Below are positions 53,902-64,000 of a stretch of 64,000 nucleotides of DNA, piece by piece; the stretch's first letter is position 1; each line of letters opens with the position of its first letter. Position numbers and translations under genes: made by a program. The notes beneath the pieces are model-generated. The model was not told the DNA's origin. It saw nothing but the letters and a program-made list of their open reading frames with translations, and did no database searches. Origin of the DNA: Opitutia bacterium Tous-C4FEB. GTDB taxonomy: Bacteria > Verrucomicrobiota > Verrucomicrobiia > Opitutales > Opitutaceae. Where the stretch lies: assembly GCA_002304445.1 (NCBI GenBank), contig NEVA01000013.1, forward strand, positions 57,575-121,574, in the 5' to 3' direction.

Positions 53902-54782
53902 AAAACCTGTTCGTCGGTTGCTGCGCCCTGCTCGCTATCGCTCTTGGCGTGCTCGCATGGCGTCAACACCTCGAATTGATCGAACTACGTGCCCTGAAGG
54001 ACGATTTCACGACGACGTCGGAGACCGACCGCGCTACCAAGGAGCGCGACGCTTTCGCCTCCGATCAGATCAAAGTCGCCGGCGACACTTTATCCGCTTC
54101 CGACCAAGGCGAAAAAGCCGTCGCCCCGACAGCCAAGCCAGACGCCCCCAAACGGGCAGTGGCGGTCGCGAAGCCGCAAAAAGGCCCGACCAAAAACGAA
54201 ATCCTCGCATTTCTGAACGAACCAGAGACGCAACGGGCGCTGGCCCAAAAATTCCGGGAACAGGTTGATGCCCGCTTCGGCGTTTTCTTCAAAAACCTCA
54301 ATTTGCCCGAAGCCCAATTACCACAACTGCGGGCGCTCCTGATCGAACGCGAAGGAGCCGCGGTCGACGTGTCCGCTGCCGCACTCGCCGCAGGTTTGAA
54401 ACCCAAGCAGGAAGAAATGCTGAAGATGGTGAACGCCGCCCAAGCCGAGACCGACCGAAAGCTGGCCCTGGCGCTCGGGCCGGAGGGTTATAAACAGTTT
54501 CAACTCTACGAAAGCGCCCACCTTTTCCGGGGTGCGACTTCCGATCTTCAACGCAACCTGACCCGCGTCGCCGCGCCGCTTGATGCCCGACAGGCCGAGA
54601 ACTTCACCACCGGGCTCGCCGCCCTCGCTGCCGGCCAATTCACCCTGATGCAGCAACAGGCACTCCGCTCCATCACGCAGATGGAGCAGACCAAGCAGAC
54701 GCTCAAGCAAGTCGAGCAACTCTACAAAGACCGGCTGAATCCCCCCAAACCGAACAAACCGGCGAAAAAACCCAACGGGTAG
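53898..54782 (+). CDS. Membrane-anchored coiled-coil protein, unknown function
   Basis: A 294-residue protein with an N-terminal anchor (NLFVGCCALLAIALGVLAWR), a glutamine- and lysine-rich linker, and a helical body: FLNEPETQRALAQKFREQVD, KPKQEEMLKMVNAAQAETDR and TQMEQTKQTLKQVEQLYKDR. No family recognised. The 4-bp overlap with lgt implies coupled translation, so a role in lipoprotein or envelope work is possible, but this is inference. The end is proline-lysine-rich. Confidence 0.7.
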   Translation: MKNLFVGCCALLAIALGVLAWRQHLELIELRALKDDFTTTSETDRATKERDAFASDQIKVAGDTLSASDQGEKAVAPTAKPDAPKRAVAVAKPQKGPTKNEILAFLNEPETQRALAQKFREQVDARFGVFFKNLNLPEAQLPQLRALLIEREGAAVDVSAAALAAGLKPKQEEMLKMVNAAQAETDRKLALALGPEGYKQFQLYESAHLFRGATSDLQRNLTRVAAPLDARQAENFTTGLAALAAGQFTLMQQQALRSITQMEQTKQTLKQVEQLYKDRLNPPKPNKPAKKPNG

Positions 54783-54815
54783 TCTTCGCCGGCTGTTGCC
54801 GGTAAATTCGCGAGC

Positions 54816-55586
54816 TCAGACGATCGCCGCGGCCGCCTTCACCAGTTCGACGAAACTGCGGGCCTCAAGGCTCGCGCCGCCGATGAGACCGCCGTCGATG
54901 TCCTTTTGGGCGAGGAGCTCGGGCGCGTTGGCCGGCTTCATGGAACCGCCGTAAAGTATGCGGACTTTTTGCGCGACCACGTCGGTAAAATGCTTGGTGA
55001 GCAGGCCGCGGATGAAAGCGTGCACTTCCTGCGCCTGTTCCGTCGTGGCGACCTTGCCCGTGCCGATGGCCCAAACGGGTTCATAAGCGATCACGACGCT
55101 GGCGGCCTGATCCTTGCCCACACCTTCGAGACCGGCCTCAAGCTGCGTCTGCACGACGGCGAGGGTCGATCCGGCTTCGCGCTCGGCGAGGGTCTCTCCC
55201 ACGCAGAGAATCGGGCGGAGCTGGTTTTTCAGTGCCGAAAGTACCTTCTTGTTCACGAGTGCGTCCGTCTCCCCAAAGAGAGCGCGGCGCTCGCTGTGGC
55301 CGAGGATGACGTGCGTCGCAAACAAGGCGCGCAGCATCGGAGCGGAGATTTCTCCGGTGAAGGCACCGCTCGCCTCGAAGTGCGTATTCTGCGCCCCAAG
55401 TTTGAGCGTGGAGCCATCAAGCGTCTTGGCGGCGCTTTCAAGAGCAGTGAAGGGCGGGCAAACGACGACCTCGACGTCGGATTGCTTGCCGATAGCGGCG
55501 ACGAGTTCGGCCACAAGTGAAACGCCGTCGGAAGACGTCTTGTTCATCTTCCAATTGCCAGCGATGAGTTTTTTACGGGAGGACAT
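54816..55586 (-). CDS. tpiA: Triosephosphate isomerase
   Basis: A 256-residue TIM barrel. KLIAGNWKMNKTSSDGVSLV has the conserved substrate Lys13-like residue, VILGHSERRALFGETD the electrophilic His97, and IAYEPVWAIGTGKVATTEQA the catalytic Glu169. It interconverts dihydroxyacetone phosphate and glyceraldehyde 3-phosphate. It is the last gene of gap-pgk-tpiA, 114 bp after pgk. Confidence 0.97.
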   Translation of the reverse strand: MSSRKKLIAGNWKMNKTSSDGVSLVAELVAAIGKQSDVEVVVCPPFTALESAAKTLDGSTLKLGAQNTHFEASGAFTGEISAPMLRALFATHVILGHSERRALFGETDALVNKKVLSALKNQLRPILCVGETLAEREAGSTLAVVQTQLEAGLEGVGKDQAASVVIAYEPVWAIGTGKVATTEQAQEVHAFIRGLLTKHFTDVVAQKVRILYGGSMKPANAPELLAQKDIDGGLIGGASLEARSFVELVKAAAAIV

Positions 55587-55700
55587 ATTGCTTAAAGTTT
55601 GAATTAAAAGTTTGGGCGAAGGTTGGACAGCAGGATTTGGTCCGAAGTTCGGGCCTTAACCCTAAACCGCCAACTTTGACCCGTCGTCTTTATCGAAAGC

Positions 55701-56945
55701 TTAACTCTCGAGAAACGCGACGCCGGGGAGGACCTTGCCCTCGAGAAATTCGAGGGAGGCGCCGCCGCCGGTGGAGCAGTGGGTAACCTTGTCGGCGACC
55801 TTGAACTTCTTCGCGGCCGTGGCGGTGTCGCCACCGCCGACGACGGTGATGGCACCGTTGGCCGTCGCTTCCGCAATGGCCGCGGCCATTGCCTTCGTCG
55901 CGCCGGCAAATTTATCGAACTCAAAGACACCCGCCGGACCGTTCCAGATGATGGTCTTGGAGCTGAGAATGGCCTCGCGGTAGAGCTCGATGGACTTCGG
56001 GCCGGCGTCGAGACCGCCCCAACCGTCGGGAATTCCGGTAGCAAGATCAGCCGGCATGGTGTTCGCGTCGGGCGAGAAAGCATCGGAGCACACGAAATCG
56101 ACCGGGAAGATCAGCTCGACGTTGCGCGCGGCAGCTTTGGTCACGAGTTCTTCGACGATCTTGGCACCTTCCACATCATACAGACTGGTGCCGATCGGCG
56201 TCCCGCGAAGGACTTTGTGAAAGGTATACGCCATGCCGCCGCCGATGATGATCTTGTCCGCTTTTTCGAGCAGGTTCTTGATCAGCGGAATCTTGTCGGC
56301 GATCTTCGCGCCGCCGAGAATCGCGAGGAGCGGCCGGGCGGGATGATCGACGACTTTCGCGAACGCGACGAGTTCGGCTTCCATCAGAAAACCGGCCGCC
56401 TTGATCGGCAGCGATACACCCACCATCGAGCTGTGCGCGCGGTGCGCGGTGCCGAAGGCGTCGTTCACGAAGACATCGCCCAGTTGTGTCAGCGACGCCC
56501 GGAACGCGGCGACGGCGGCGGGATCGGCTTTTTTGGAGGTGCCGTCTTCGAGCTTCACTTTGCCTTCTTCCTCGATGTGAAAACGGAGATTCTCGAGCAG
56601 CACGACCGTCCCGGGGGCGAGTTTCGCGCAAGCGGCCTCGACGGCGGGACCGACGCAATCATCGAGAAACGTCACGGTCCGGCCGAGGAGTTTCTCCAAC
56701 TCCGTGGCGATGGGTTTGAGCGAGAACTTGGCGATCTTCTGGCCATCGGGCCGGCCGAGGTGCGACATGAGCACCACCGACGCGCCTTTTTCCAAAGCAA
56801 ACTTGATCGACGGCAGCGCCGCGACGATGCGCTGGGTATTGGTGATGGCACCGGTAACCTTGTCTTGCGGGACGTTGAAATCGACGCGCATGAGGACGCG
56901 CTGGCCGGAGAGGTCGAGGTCGCGGATGGATTTGAATTTTGGCAT
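55701..56945 (-). CDS. pgk: Phosphoglycerate kinase
   Basis: A 414-residue two-lobe kinase. [40 protein letters not shown] and [20 protein letters not shown] with [13 protein letters not shown] are the family blocks, and [20 protein letters not shown] with [20 protein letters not shown] the nucleotide lobe. It makes ATP from 1,3-bisphosphoglycerate. ATG 56945 begins [11 protein letters not shown]; a 12-residue extension to 56981 comes from the repeat. gap is 108 bp upstream, separated by a long hairpin. Confidence 0.97.
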   Translation of the reverse strand: MPKFKSIRDLDLSGQRVLMRVDFNVPQDKVTGAITNTQRIVAALPSIKFALEKGASVVLMSHLGRPDGQKIAKFSLKPIATELEKLLGRTVTFLDDCVGPAVEAACAKLAPGTVVLLENLRFHIEEEGKVKLEDGTSKKADPAAVAAFRASLTQLGDVFVNDAFGTAHRAHSSMVGVSLPIKAAGFLMEAELVAFAKVVDHPARPLLAILGGAKIADKIPLIKNLLEKADKIIIGGGMAYTFHKVLRGTPIGTSLYDVEGAKIVEELVTKAAARNVELIFPVDFVCSDAFSPDANTMPADLATGIPDGWGGLDAGPKSIELYREAILSSKTIIWNGPAGVFEFDKFAGATKAMAAAIAEATANGAITVVGGGDTATAAKKFKVADKVTHCSTGGGASLEFLEGKVLPGVAFLES

Positions 56946-56967
56946 GGTTAGATTCTCGGAAAAAAAT

Positions 56968-57036
56968 TGCCCACGGAACACACGGAATACACGGAAGGGA
57001 AAATCAATTCCGTGTGTTCTGTGTGTTCCGTGGGCA
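56968..57036. repeat. Long inverted TTCCGTG repeat between gap and pgk
   Basis: The 29-bp arm at 56968-56996 (beginning TGCCCACGGAACACACGG) pairs with 57008-57036 (ending TGTTCCGTGGGCA), with two mismatches and an 11-bp loop. Both arms are TTCCGTG family units, one on each strand. It lies inside the gap-pgk transcript. Confidence 0.85.
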
Positions 57037-57053
57037 GGAACGGTTTCGGGAAC

Positions 57054-58130
<1,077 letters not shown>

Positions 58131-58228
58131 CTAGTTCGTGACCGACTGAATCCCCGCGGGCGCGGAGAACTCACGAAAGAACAGTGCGCCCCTAGGCTGG
58201 CAAGGGGTTTTGAGGCCAGACGTGTCAC

Positions 58229-60688
58229 CTATTCGTCACTCACCCATAGCCCGCAGCCTAGGGCGGGAAGAGTCAGATCCACCTCGACCGGAGTCAGCGC
58301 CGCGCGGCTGGTTTCGGCGTAAAAACGCTCGTGATCCGCGAGCTGGCGCCACGCGCCGGTGCCGGAAAGCAATGCGCCCAACGCGAGAGTCGTATCGCCC
58401 AAGGTCGCGTTGATCGCAAAGAGCAATCGGGCCGATCCGATCGAACGATCCGCGTTGTAAACCACAGCCAAAGCCGGCGAAGCCTCCGTATGGATGAACC
58501 GAAAAAAGCCTTCGCCCGGCCGGGAGTAATGCCGGAGCAGCCGCCCGCGCTCGCTCCGGCGAAACGCAATCCAGTCGGCGAAGTAAGCGTGAGTGCTCAG
58601 GTGGCGAAACAGCCGACGATAGTCCAGGGCGTTGAGATCACCACGCAGGTAGGTGTTGTTCACCCCCTGCTTGGACCTCAGGAAATCCTGTCCTGCCGCC
58701 AGCATCGGAACACCGAGCGACATGAACAACACCGCCGCCATCAAGTGAGTGCGGCGACGATCGTTGGCGGTGGGAGAAGAACCGTTGTTGCCGGGATTCT
58801 CCGTGATGACGTCGATCCAGCAGCGGTCGTCGTGCGACTCGGTGTAGTTGACGGTCTGCGCGGGCCATTTGGCAAAATACCACGGTGATCCCCGCAGAAA
58901 ATACTCCAGTCGCCCGGCCGTGCCGCCACCGCGCACGTAGTCGCGGACGAAATCGCGGTAGCCATCGTTCCATGACGCCCAGCCCGTGTCGCGCAACGCC
59001 CCGGCGATGTGACCGCGAAAGCTCCAAGGCTCCGCGATGAGAATCACATCGGACTTCACCCGCTTCAGCGCCGTCTCGATTTCCCGCAAAACGTCGGCCC
59101 CGATCAGCTCGGCGAGATCGAAGCGGAAGCCGTCGATTCCGTAGGCCTCGATGAGATGGATGCAGCTGTCGATGATGAGGCGTTTGGCCATCGCGGAACG
59201 CGCGCGGACGTCGTTGCCGCAGCCGCTCCAGTTGGCCAGATCGCCGACGGCATCCTGTTCGAAATAATACAGCCGGTCGATGAACAGCAAATGCGCGGGC
59301 ACTCCCACGTGATTGTAAACCACATCAAGAACGACCGCCATCCCCCGCCCATGGAAGGCCCGCACCAAGTCCTGAAACTCCCGCACCCCGGACGCGCGCG
59401 CCGGCGCGAGCGCGTAGCTGCTTTCAGGCGCGAACCAGTTGTTCGTCATGTAACCCCAATGATACTCCTCAACTGTCTGGTCGTCGAACTCCTGCACGGG
59501 CTGAAGCTCCACGCAATTGACCCCGAGGTGATGCAAGTAGAACTCCGGGCTCTCGACCCACTTTCTCAAACCGGTGAATCCCCGGCGTTCCTCGGCCGTA
59601 GCCTTGACCGGCGCATGGGCGACGAGATCGCGCACATGAGCTTCCACCATGACGAGGTCGTGCCAAGCCGGCGTCTTAAAACTCCGGTCGCCCTGCCCGA
59701 TCCAGGCCCGGTCGAGCACGATCCCGGGGCCGTCATGGTGCAGCACGGCGAGCGCGTAGGGATCGAGCACGGGCATCATCGGATCGAATCGGCCCGCACC
59801 CTCGCGCACGCCATCGACCTGATACCAATAAAGCCAGCCGTGAAGATTGCGGCCCAATGCGATCTCCCAAACGCCCGCCCTACCATCGGCGTCGGACCGG
59901 CGAACCAGCGCCTGCTGTTGCGCCTGCGGTCGCTCCACCAAGTCGGCACAGAAATGCAAGGTAACGCTGCGGGCCCGCGGGGCAAAAAGCCGGAATATCG
60001 TCTCTTCGCCCCGCACGATCGCCCCCAGCGGCAAATCGGATTTGAGGTCGAAGAAAAAGCTGCGGGGAGTAATCGGGACCGCATCAATCCCCGGACTATT
60101 GGCCCACGCGACCGTGTTGGTTTCGGCCAAATCCAGAGGTTGGCTCAGCGTAAACCGCCACAGGTGCCGCCCAGTGCGCTGAGGATCGATGACTCGGTTG
60201 AAATTACCGGCTCCGTCGACGAAGGCGTTGGGCGCATCGTCGGGCAACCCGAGCCATTGGTGCTCTCCAGTCACAAATTTAAACCGTTGGCCGGGCGGAT
60301 TCAGCAAATTCTCGGCCGCCCCGGTCCAAAGCAGCACGTCTTCACCGTCGAGACTCCGCGGTTGAAGCCGCCACTCCTCGCGTCCCACCGCCGCCTGCCA
60401 GCCGTTGAAATCGCCCGCGACGTAAATCGCATCGCGCTTCGGATCAATTTCCGTGCCGTGCCCCGGCGTGAGGGCGAAGACAAACTCGCCGGTGGCCTTC
60501 ACAAAATAACGGTAAGCCACGGCCGCCATCAGCCCGGAGTCCATCGCCAACCCCGATGGCGCCGGACACTGGTCGCGAAACGTGAACTGAGGCGGCCGCG
60601 AACCCCGCCAGTCGCGATCCAGTTCGATCACGCCCGTGATGGGCGATTCGAGCCAAGCCCGGACGATACGGTGCGCAGATTCAGCCAT
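58229..60688 (-). CDS. Glycoside hydrolase family 13 (pullulanase/debranching type)
   Basis: An 819-residue multidomain alpha-amylase family enzyme. An N-terminal region with [20 protein letters not shown] and a second one with [20 protein letters not shown] look like carbohydrate-binding CBM48-like modules. The barrel shows region I DVVYNHVG (about 460), region [15 protein letters not shown] with the Asp nucleophile (about 521), region [13 protein letters not shown] with Glu acid (about 551) and region [10 protein letters not shown] (about 618). No signal peptide, so it works in the cytosol on alpha-1,6 links of glycogen or pullulan, but GlgX, isoamylase and pullulanase are not separable. 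The ATG at 60688 avoids a dubious extension. Confidence 0.87.
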   Translation of the reverse strand: MAESAHRIVRAWLESPITGVIELDRDWRGSRPPQFTFRDQCPAPSGLAMDSGLMAAVAYRYFVKATGEFVFALTPGHGTEIDPKRDAIYVAGDFNGWQAAVGREEWRLQPRSLDGEDVLLWTGAAENLLNPPGQRFKFVTGEHQWLGLPDDAPNAFVDGAGNFNRVIDPQRTGRHLWRFTLSQPLDLAETNTVAWANSPGIDAVPITPRSFFFDLKSDLPLGAIVRGEETIFRLFAPRARSVTLHFCADLVERPQAQQQALVRRSDADGRAGVWEIALGRNLHGWLYWYQVDGVREGAGRFDPMMPVLDPYALAVLHHDGPGIVLDRAWIGQGDRSFKTPAWHDLVMVEAHVRDLVAHAPVKATAEERRGFTGLRKWVESPEFYLHHLGVNCVELQPVQEFDDQTVEEYHWGYMTNNWFAPESSYALAPARASGVREFQDLVRAFHGRGMAVVLDVVYNHVGVPAHLLFIDRLYYFEQDAVGDLANWSGCGNDVRARSAMAKRLIIDSCIHLIEAYGIDGFRFDLAELIGADVLREIETALKRVKSDVILIAEPWSFRGHIAGALRDTGWASWNDGYRDFVRDYVRGGGTAGRLEYFLRGSPWYFAKWPAQTVNYTESHDDRCWIDVITENPGNNGSSPTANDRRRTHLMAAVLFMSLGVPMLAAGQDFLRSKQGVNNTYLRGDLNALDYRRLFRHLSTHAYFADWIAFRRSERGRLLRHYSRPGEGFFRFIHTEASPALAVVYNADRSIGSARLLFAINATLGDTTLALGALLSGTGAWRQLADHERFYAETSRAALTPVEVDLTLPALGCGLWVSDE

Positions 60689-60810
60689 GTGGAAGCAAAA
60701 GCATTTGCCGGGCCGACCGTCGCACAAGCGGAAATCCCGGCACGGCAACTTCGCCGGGTTCATTTGACAACACACCGCGCCGCCGCGTCGTCTTCCAAAC
60801 GATCAAAAAA

Positions 60811-61893
60811 ATGGCGCCCGCCAAAAAAATCCTCGTCGCGCTTTCGGGCGGAGTGGACAGCTCCGTCGCCGCCCTCCTGCTCAAACGGGAAGGCCACGAC
60901 ATCGCCGGGGCCTACATGAAGAACTGGATCAACGAGGACAACATCGTCGGACATTGCCCGTGGATGCAGGACATCGAAGACGCCCGCCGCGTCGCGGACA
61001 AAATCGGAATCGAGTTTCAAGTCGTCAATCTGATGCGCGATTACCGGGAGCGCGTTGTCCACTACCTGCTCGACGGCTATGCCCGGGGCCTGACGCCGAA
61101 TCCCGACGTGATGTGCAACCGCGAGATCAAGTTCGGCGTATTGCGGGCCTGGGCGAAAGATCACGGCTTCGGCGCGGTTGCGACCGGCCACTATGCCCGC
61201 CGCATCGAGCGCGAGGACGGCCGCTGCGAGCTGCTCGAGGGCGTCGACAAAAACAAAGACCAGTCCTACTTCCTCGCGCTTCTCGATCAACCCCAGCTCC
61301 GTGACGCCCGCTTTCCGATCGGCCACCTTGAAAAACCCGAGCTGCGCCAACTTGCACGCGAAGCCGGGCTGGCTACGGCGGGAAAAAAAGACAGCCAAGG
61401 CATCTGCTTTATCGGCGAAGTGAAAATGCACGATTTCCTCCGCGCCTACGTGCCGGAGAAACCGGGCCCCATTCTTCGCGCCGGCGACGAGCAGGTGCTC
61501 GGCGAGCACCGCGGGCTACACTACTTCACGCTCGGCCAGCGCAAAGGCATCGGCATTCCCTCCAACACCGATGGCCAAGCTTACGTGGTGGTCGGCAAGC
61601 GCACCCCAGATAACGCTCTGCTCGTGGCTTTCGACCAGCTCGGCGCGCCCGGCCTTTTTCAGCACCACGTGGACGTTCACAACTTGAGCTGGACCGGCGA
61701 ACCGATCATCGCGCCGTGTGCTCTCGAGGGCCGCGTGCGCTACCGCGATCCTCGGGTTCCAATCACGTTCACCCCGCAGTCCGACGGAACCGCGCGGGTT
61801 TCATTCCGTGACCCGCAGCGCGCACTCGCCAGCGGCCAGATCTTTGCTCTTTACGACGGCGAGCGCTTGCTCGGCGGCGGCGTCTATCTCTGA
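60811..61893 (+). CDS. mnmA: tRNA-specific 2-thiouridylase
   Basis: A 360-residue PP-loop enzyme. [20 protein letters not shown] is the ATP loop, [20 protein letters not shown] bears the catalytic Cys near 100, and [20 protein letters not shown] the second Cys near 200. It thiolates U34 of tRNA Glu, Gln and Lys. Its C-terminal barrel is complete ([20 protein letters not shown]). Divergent from the GH13 gene. Good ATG at 60811. Confidence 0.96.
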   Translation: MAPAKKILVALSGGVDSSVAALLLKREGHDIAGAYMKNWINEDNIVGHCPWMQDIEDARRVADKIGIEFQVVNLMRDYRERVVHYLLDGYARGLTPNPDVMCNREIKFGVLRAWAKDHGFGAVATGHYARRIEREDGRCELLEGVDKNKDQSYFLALLDQPQLRDARFPIGHLEKPELRQLAREAGLATAGKKDSQGICFIGEVKMHDFLRAYVPEKPGPILRAGDEQVLGEHRGLHYFTLGQRKGIGIPSNTDGQAYVVVGKRTPDNALLVAFDQLGAPGLFQHHVDVHNLSWTGEPIIAPCALEGRVRYRDPRVPITFTPQSDGTARVSFRDPQRALASGQIFALYDGERLLGGGVYL

Positions 61894-62197
61894 ACGCGTT
61901 CTCGGCTTTCAAGATTCGCCTCGAGGTCGGGGCGAGCGCGCAGTGCCGGACGCAGCTTCAGGTCGCTGAGCAAACCCAGGCGATCAGTCTGATGCGAGCC
62001 GCCGCGCTGCGTAAAAGCGGGCCACAAGATTCGGCGCATAGGTTTGGCCGGCGCCAAATTTTTCCCAGAGGATTTCAACCTCCTCAGACGCGGGAGCCGA
62101 GTCGGCGGTGCCAAAAAAAGCCGGTAAAGCGCAGTGAAAGCGAGCGGAGCCGCATCAGCATTCCGCACAGCAGCTCCAGCGCCGAAAGTCCGTCGCG
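61894..62197. other. Region without a confident gene
   Basis: About 300 bases between mnmA and the LysE gene end. A minus-strand stretch reads ALPAFFGTADSAPASEEVEI and LWEKFGAGQTYAPNLVARFY in one frame, then DRLGLLSDLKLRPALRARPD in another, which could be a frameshifted relic, but no family is recognised. No hairpin of note. Confidence 0.35.
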
Positions 62198-62854
62198 CTA
62201 CCGCACCGAAGTGCGCGCCAGGCTGATGGCAAAGGCGATGAACACCGCCCCAAGGACTCGGTCCACCCAGTGTCCATAGCGCAGAAACGCCGCGCGCACC
62301 GCCGGCCGGGTAAACAGCACCGAGACCAAGCAAAACCAGCCGGTCGTGGCCGCCACCATCCACACGCCATAACCCGCCTTTATCACTGTAGGCGTGTCGG
62401 CACTGATCACGGTCACAAAGAGGGCGACGAAAAAAAGCGTCGCCTTGGGGTTGAGCGCGTTGGTGAGAAAACCGGTGAGCCAAGCCGCCCGTGCGGTTGG
62501 CTGGGCGCGGGATTCTTGAACGCTAATGTCCGCAACCGCTGGATCCGAAACCGCCGGACTCGACGGAGAGCGCAGTGCCTGCCACCCGAGCCACGCGAGG
62601 TAGGCGGCACCGGAGTATTTCACGATGTCGAACGCGACGGCCGAACTTTTAAGAATCAGGCCGAGCCCGAGCAGAGAATAGGTGACGTGGAGCGTGATTG
62701 CCATGCCCACCCCAACACTGGTCCAGATCGCGGTGCGCCGGCCGTGACGCAAGCTCTGGCGCAGCACGATCGCGAAATCCGGGCCAGGACTCGCCACTGC
62801 GAGCAGATGAGCGAGCGCGACCTTCAAGAACTCGAGCCAAATGAAGTCCATCAA
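62198..62854 (-). CDS. LysE/RhtB family amino-acid exporter
   Basis: A 218-residue membrane protein with about six helices. HLLAVASPGPDFAIVLRQSL has the G-P-x-P/D family motif (ASPGP), GVGMAITLHVTYSLLGLGLI and AYLAWLGWQALRSPSSPAVS follow, and GFLTNALNPKATLFFVALFV is the conserved N-P-K element. Members export amino acids or homoserine lactones. The substrate is not known. Preceded on the same strand by a TPR lipoprotein (11 bp gap), suggesting one transcript. Confidence 0.9.
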   Translation of the reverse strand: MMDFIWLEFLKVALAHLLAVASPGPDFAIVLRQSLRHGRRTAIWTSVGVGMAITLHVTYSLLGLGLILKSSAVAFDIVKYSGAAYLAWLGWQALRSPSSPAVSDPAVADISVQESRAQPTARAAWLTGFLTNALNPKATLFFVALFVTVISADTPTVIKAGYGVWMVAATTGWFCLVSVLFTRPAVRAAFLRYGHWVDRVLGAVFIAFAISLARTSVR

Positions 62855-62865
62855 CGCCTCTGAAT

Positions 62866-63375
62866 TTAGAGCGAAATTTCCTTAAACAAGGCCGACTTCA
62901 GCATCGCGTCGAGTTGCTTGCCCTGCACGAACTCGCGAACCGCCGGATCGCCGGGATGTTTCTTTTCAACGCTGACCAGAAGAGTGCGGGCCTCATCGAC
63001 CCGACCGAGCAGCGCGAGCGCGTAAACTTGCTGCAGGTAGAGTTGCGGGACCTTTGGCTCGAGTTTGCAAGCCGCCTCAAACGCGTTGAGTGCCGATTCG
63101 TAGGCTTTCTTCGCCGCCGGCCGTTGGCCCAGACGCACCCTCATTGTTCCAAGACTCACCCAGTTGTTGCCATTGTCGAATTCAAGGGCCGTCGCTTTGG
63201 CCAACAGTCCTTCCGCCCGCATATAGTCCCGCAGCGACATGGCGAACTGGGCCTCGCTGACAAGAATCGCCGCCTCTTTTCGCTGGAGCGAAGTGATATC
63301 AGCCGGTTTGGGTTTGCAGCCAACAAGGGCCAGCACCGCCACGGCAAAAAAGAACAACGGCTTCAGATTGGACAT
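62866..63375 (-). CDS. TPR-containing lipoprotein
   Basis: A 169-residue protein with a signal sequence LFFFAVAVLALVGC ending in a lipobox Cys. Three helical hairpins of TPR type follow: ILVSEAQFAMSLRDYMRAEG, NNWVSLGTMRVRLGQRPAAK with KAYESALNAFEAACKLEPK, and QLYLQQVYALALLGRVDEAR. It probably sits in the envelope as an adaptor. The ATG at 63375 is favoured; an earlier one at 63384 adds three residues. Confidence 0.8.
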   Translation of the reverse strand: MSNLKPLFFFAVAVLALVGCKPKPADITSLQRKEAAILVSEAQFAMSLRDYMRAEGLLAKATALEFDNGNNWVSLGTMRVRLGQRPAAKKAYESALNAFEAACKLEPKVPQLYLQQVYALALLGRVDEARTLLVSVEKKHPGDPAVREFVQGKQLDAMLKSALFKEISL

Positions 63376-64000
63376 GGCACACAAACACGCCGGGGTGGAT
63401 GCTGGACGTCAATCGCCGCAGGGAGCGGCAGCCGCCCCCGCCTACTCAAGGTTCAGCTGTCGGGAGGAACCGTGGCAATCGCCTCTTCCAACGTCGTGAA
63501 ACCTGCCTTCAACAGCTATTGGTATCACCCATGGGGTAAAGCCGGTTCCCCGTCTTTATCCAACACGTCCGGCTCCACCGTTCGCGCACCGACAGAGAGT
63601 CCGGCGCCGTCCCGTCGCGCCCGCCGTTTGCTCCAGCGCCGACGCCCCAGCGCCGCTGACTCCCCACCCGCGCCGTTTTCAAAACAATTACCAGAAAACG
63701 CGCGGGCCCATATCGCACCTCGCGTTTCTTGTCGCGGTGCTCCTCAAGCGCGGCGACGAACCCCACCCGGCCGGCAAAGTCCGGCGGCAACGTAAATCTC
63801 GGTAGTAGAATCAAAAAGATTTCCCGGCAGCGTCTGCGCCTCTTTCGAAGCAATAGCCCGGCCAACCGCCCCGCTATTCTTGGCTCGCACAATTAACCCG
63901 CACTCAGCCGGACTCATGCAATTGAGGGTAGGATAAGTTGGTGAGGACCGGCTCTGGCGGAGAGAGCGGCAACTGCATCGCAGTGCTCGTCGGCACTCAA
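63376..64000. other. Right-end region without a confident gene
   Basis: Some 625 bases. A 127-codon minus-strand frame (63509-63892) is arginine-rich, and a 57-codon one (63744-63917, starting MSPAECGLIVRAKNSGAVGR) overlaps it, but neither matches a known family nor shows good ribosome sites. No repeat or RNA gene is seen. It may be non-coding, a relic or the edge of a foreign segment. Confidence 0.4.

Noticed and set aside
61884..62483. 198-codon frame partly opposite LysE
   Set aside because: Its first half is the frame-shadow of the LysE exporter; only the last piece could be a relic and no family is seen.
63744..63917. 57-codon frame beginning MSPAECGLIV
   Set aside because: Overlaps another weak frame, lacks similarity and is not clearly expressed.

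Overview
The window is about 62-65 % GC, gene-dense DNA from a Gram-negative bacterium. The gene mix fits a Verrucomicrobiota/Opitutaceae-like chromosome: heptose genes for LPS, menaquinone menB, a DUF5069 protein, pyruvate phosphate dikinase, short interspersed 10-bp-period repeats and soft Shine-Dalgarno signals. This placement is inference from gene content, not from a marker gene; no rRNA operon is present. Most genes are housekeeping or conserved single-copy genes, and coding strongly favours C-ending codons.

Layout. 1-9.6 kb: end of gluQ, mogA, DUF5069, a MazG-type pyrophosphohydrolase, an Hsp20 gene with a highly structured leader, an MFS transporter, rlmJ/yhcH and small conserved genes. 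9.7-16.3 kb: DUF192 lipoprotein, M24 peptidase, the heptose pair hldA-gmhB, a zinc-finger-degenerate Fpg/Nei glycosylase, tlyA, nadK and an EF-hand-like small exported protein. 16.4-23.6 kb: a second M24 peptidase, a decayed P-type ATPase end, tatC, a CLC channel and ppdK. 23.7-30.3 kb is the accessory part: a broken IS91-type transposase, a Tat-exported phosphoesterase, a remnant of a YfhO-like membrane protein, and a three-gene glycolipid cassette (GT2, LAB_N-PAP2 fusion, ArnT-like GT). Three direct copies of a ~40 bp repeat punctuate it. 30.4-45.7 kb: large AsmA-like protein, menB, kup, phosphoesterase, tRNA-Pro, Gfo/Idh oxidoreductase plus sugar isomerase, manC, a membrane-less FtsK and a leucine-rich-variant repeat protein. 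45.7-64 kb: proA, typA, gcvT-gcvH, CNNM, lgt, the glycolytic operon gap-pgk-tpiA, a GH13 debranching-type enzyme, mnmA, LysE and a TPR lipoprotein.

How it fits together. Glycolysis (gap, pgk, tpiA) with ppdK and a GH13 alpha-glucan enzyme point to sugar and glycogen use. hldA, gmhB, manC, the GT cassette and AsmA serve the envelope. Lgt, two lipoproteins, TatC and Tat/Sec-exported phosphoesterases show an active export system.

The observations most worth following are the direct-repeat-bounded cassette array at 24.4-29.8 kb; the periodic TTCCGTG leaders placed just upstream of start codons, including a long hairpin between gap and pgk; the nested RNA structure ahead of hsp20; the soluble FtsK; and the LAB_N-PAP2 fusion. 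I found no CRISPR array, prophage or intact insertion sequence.
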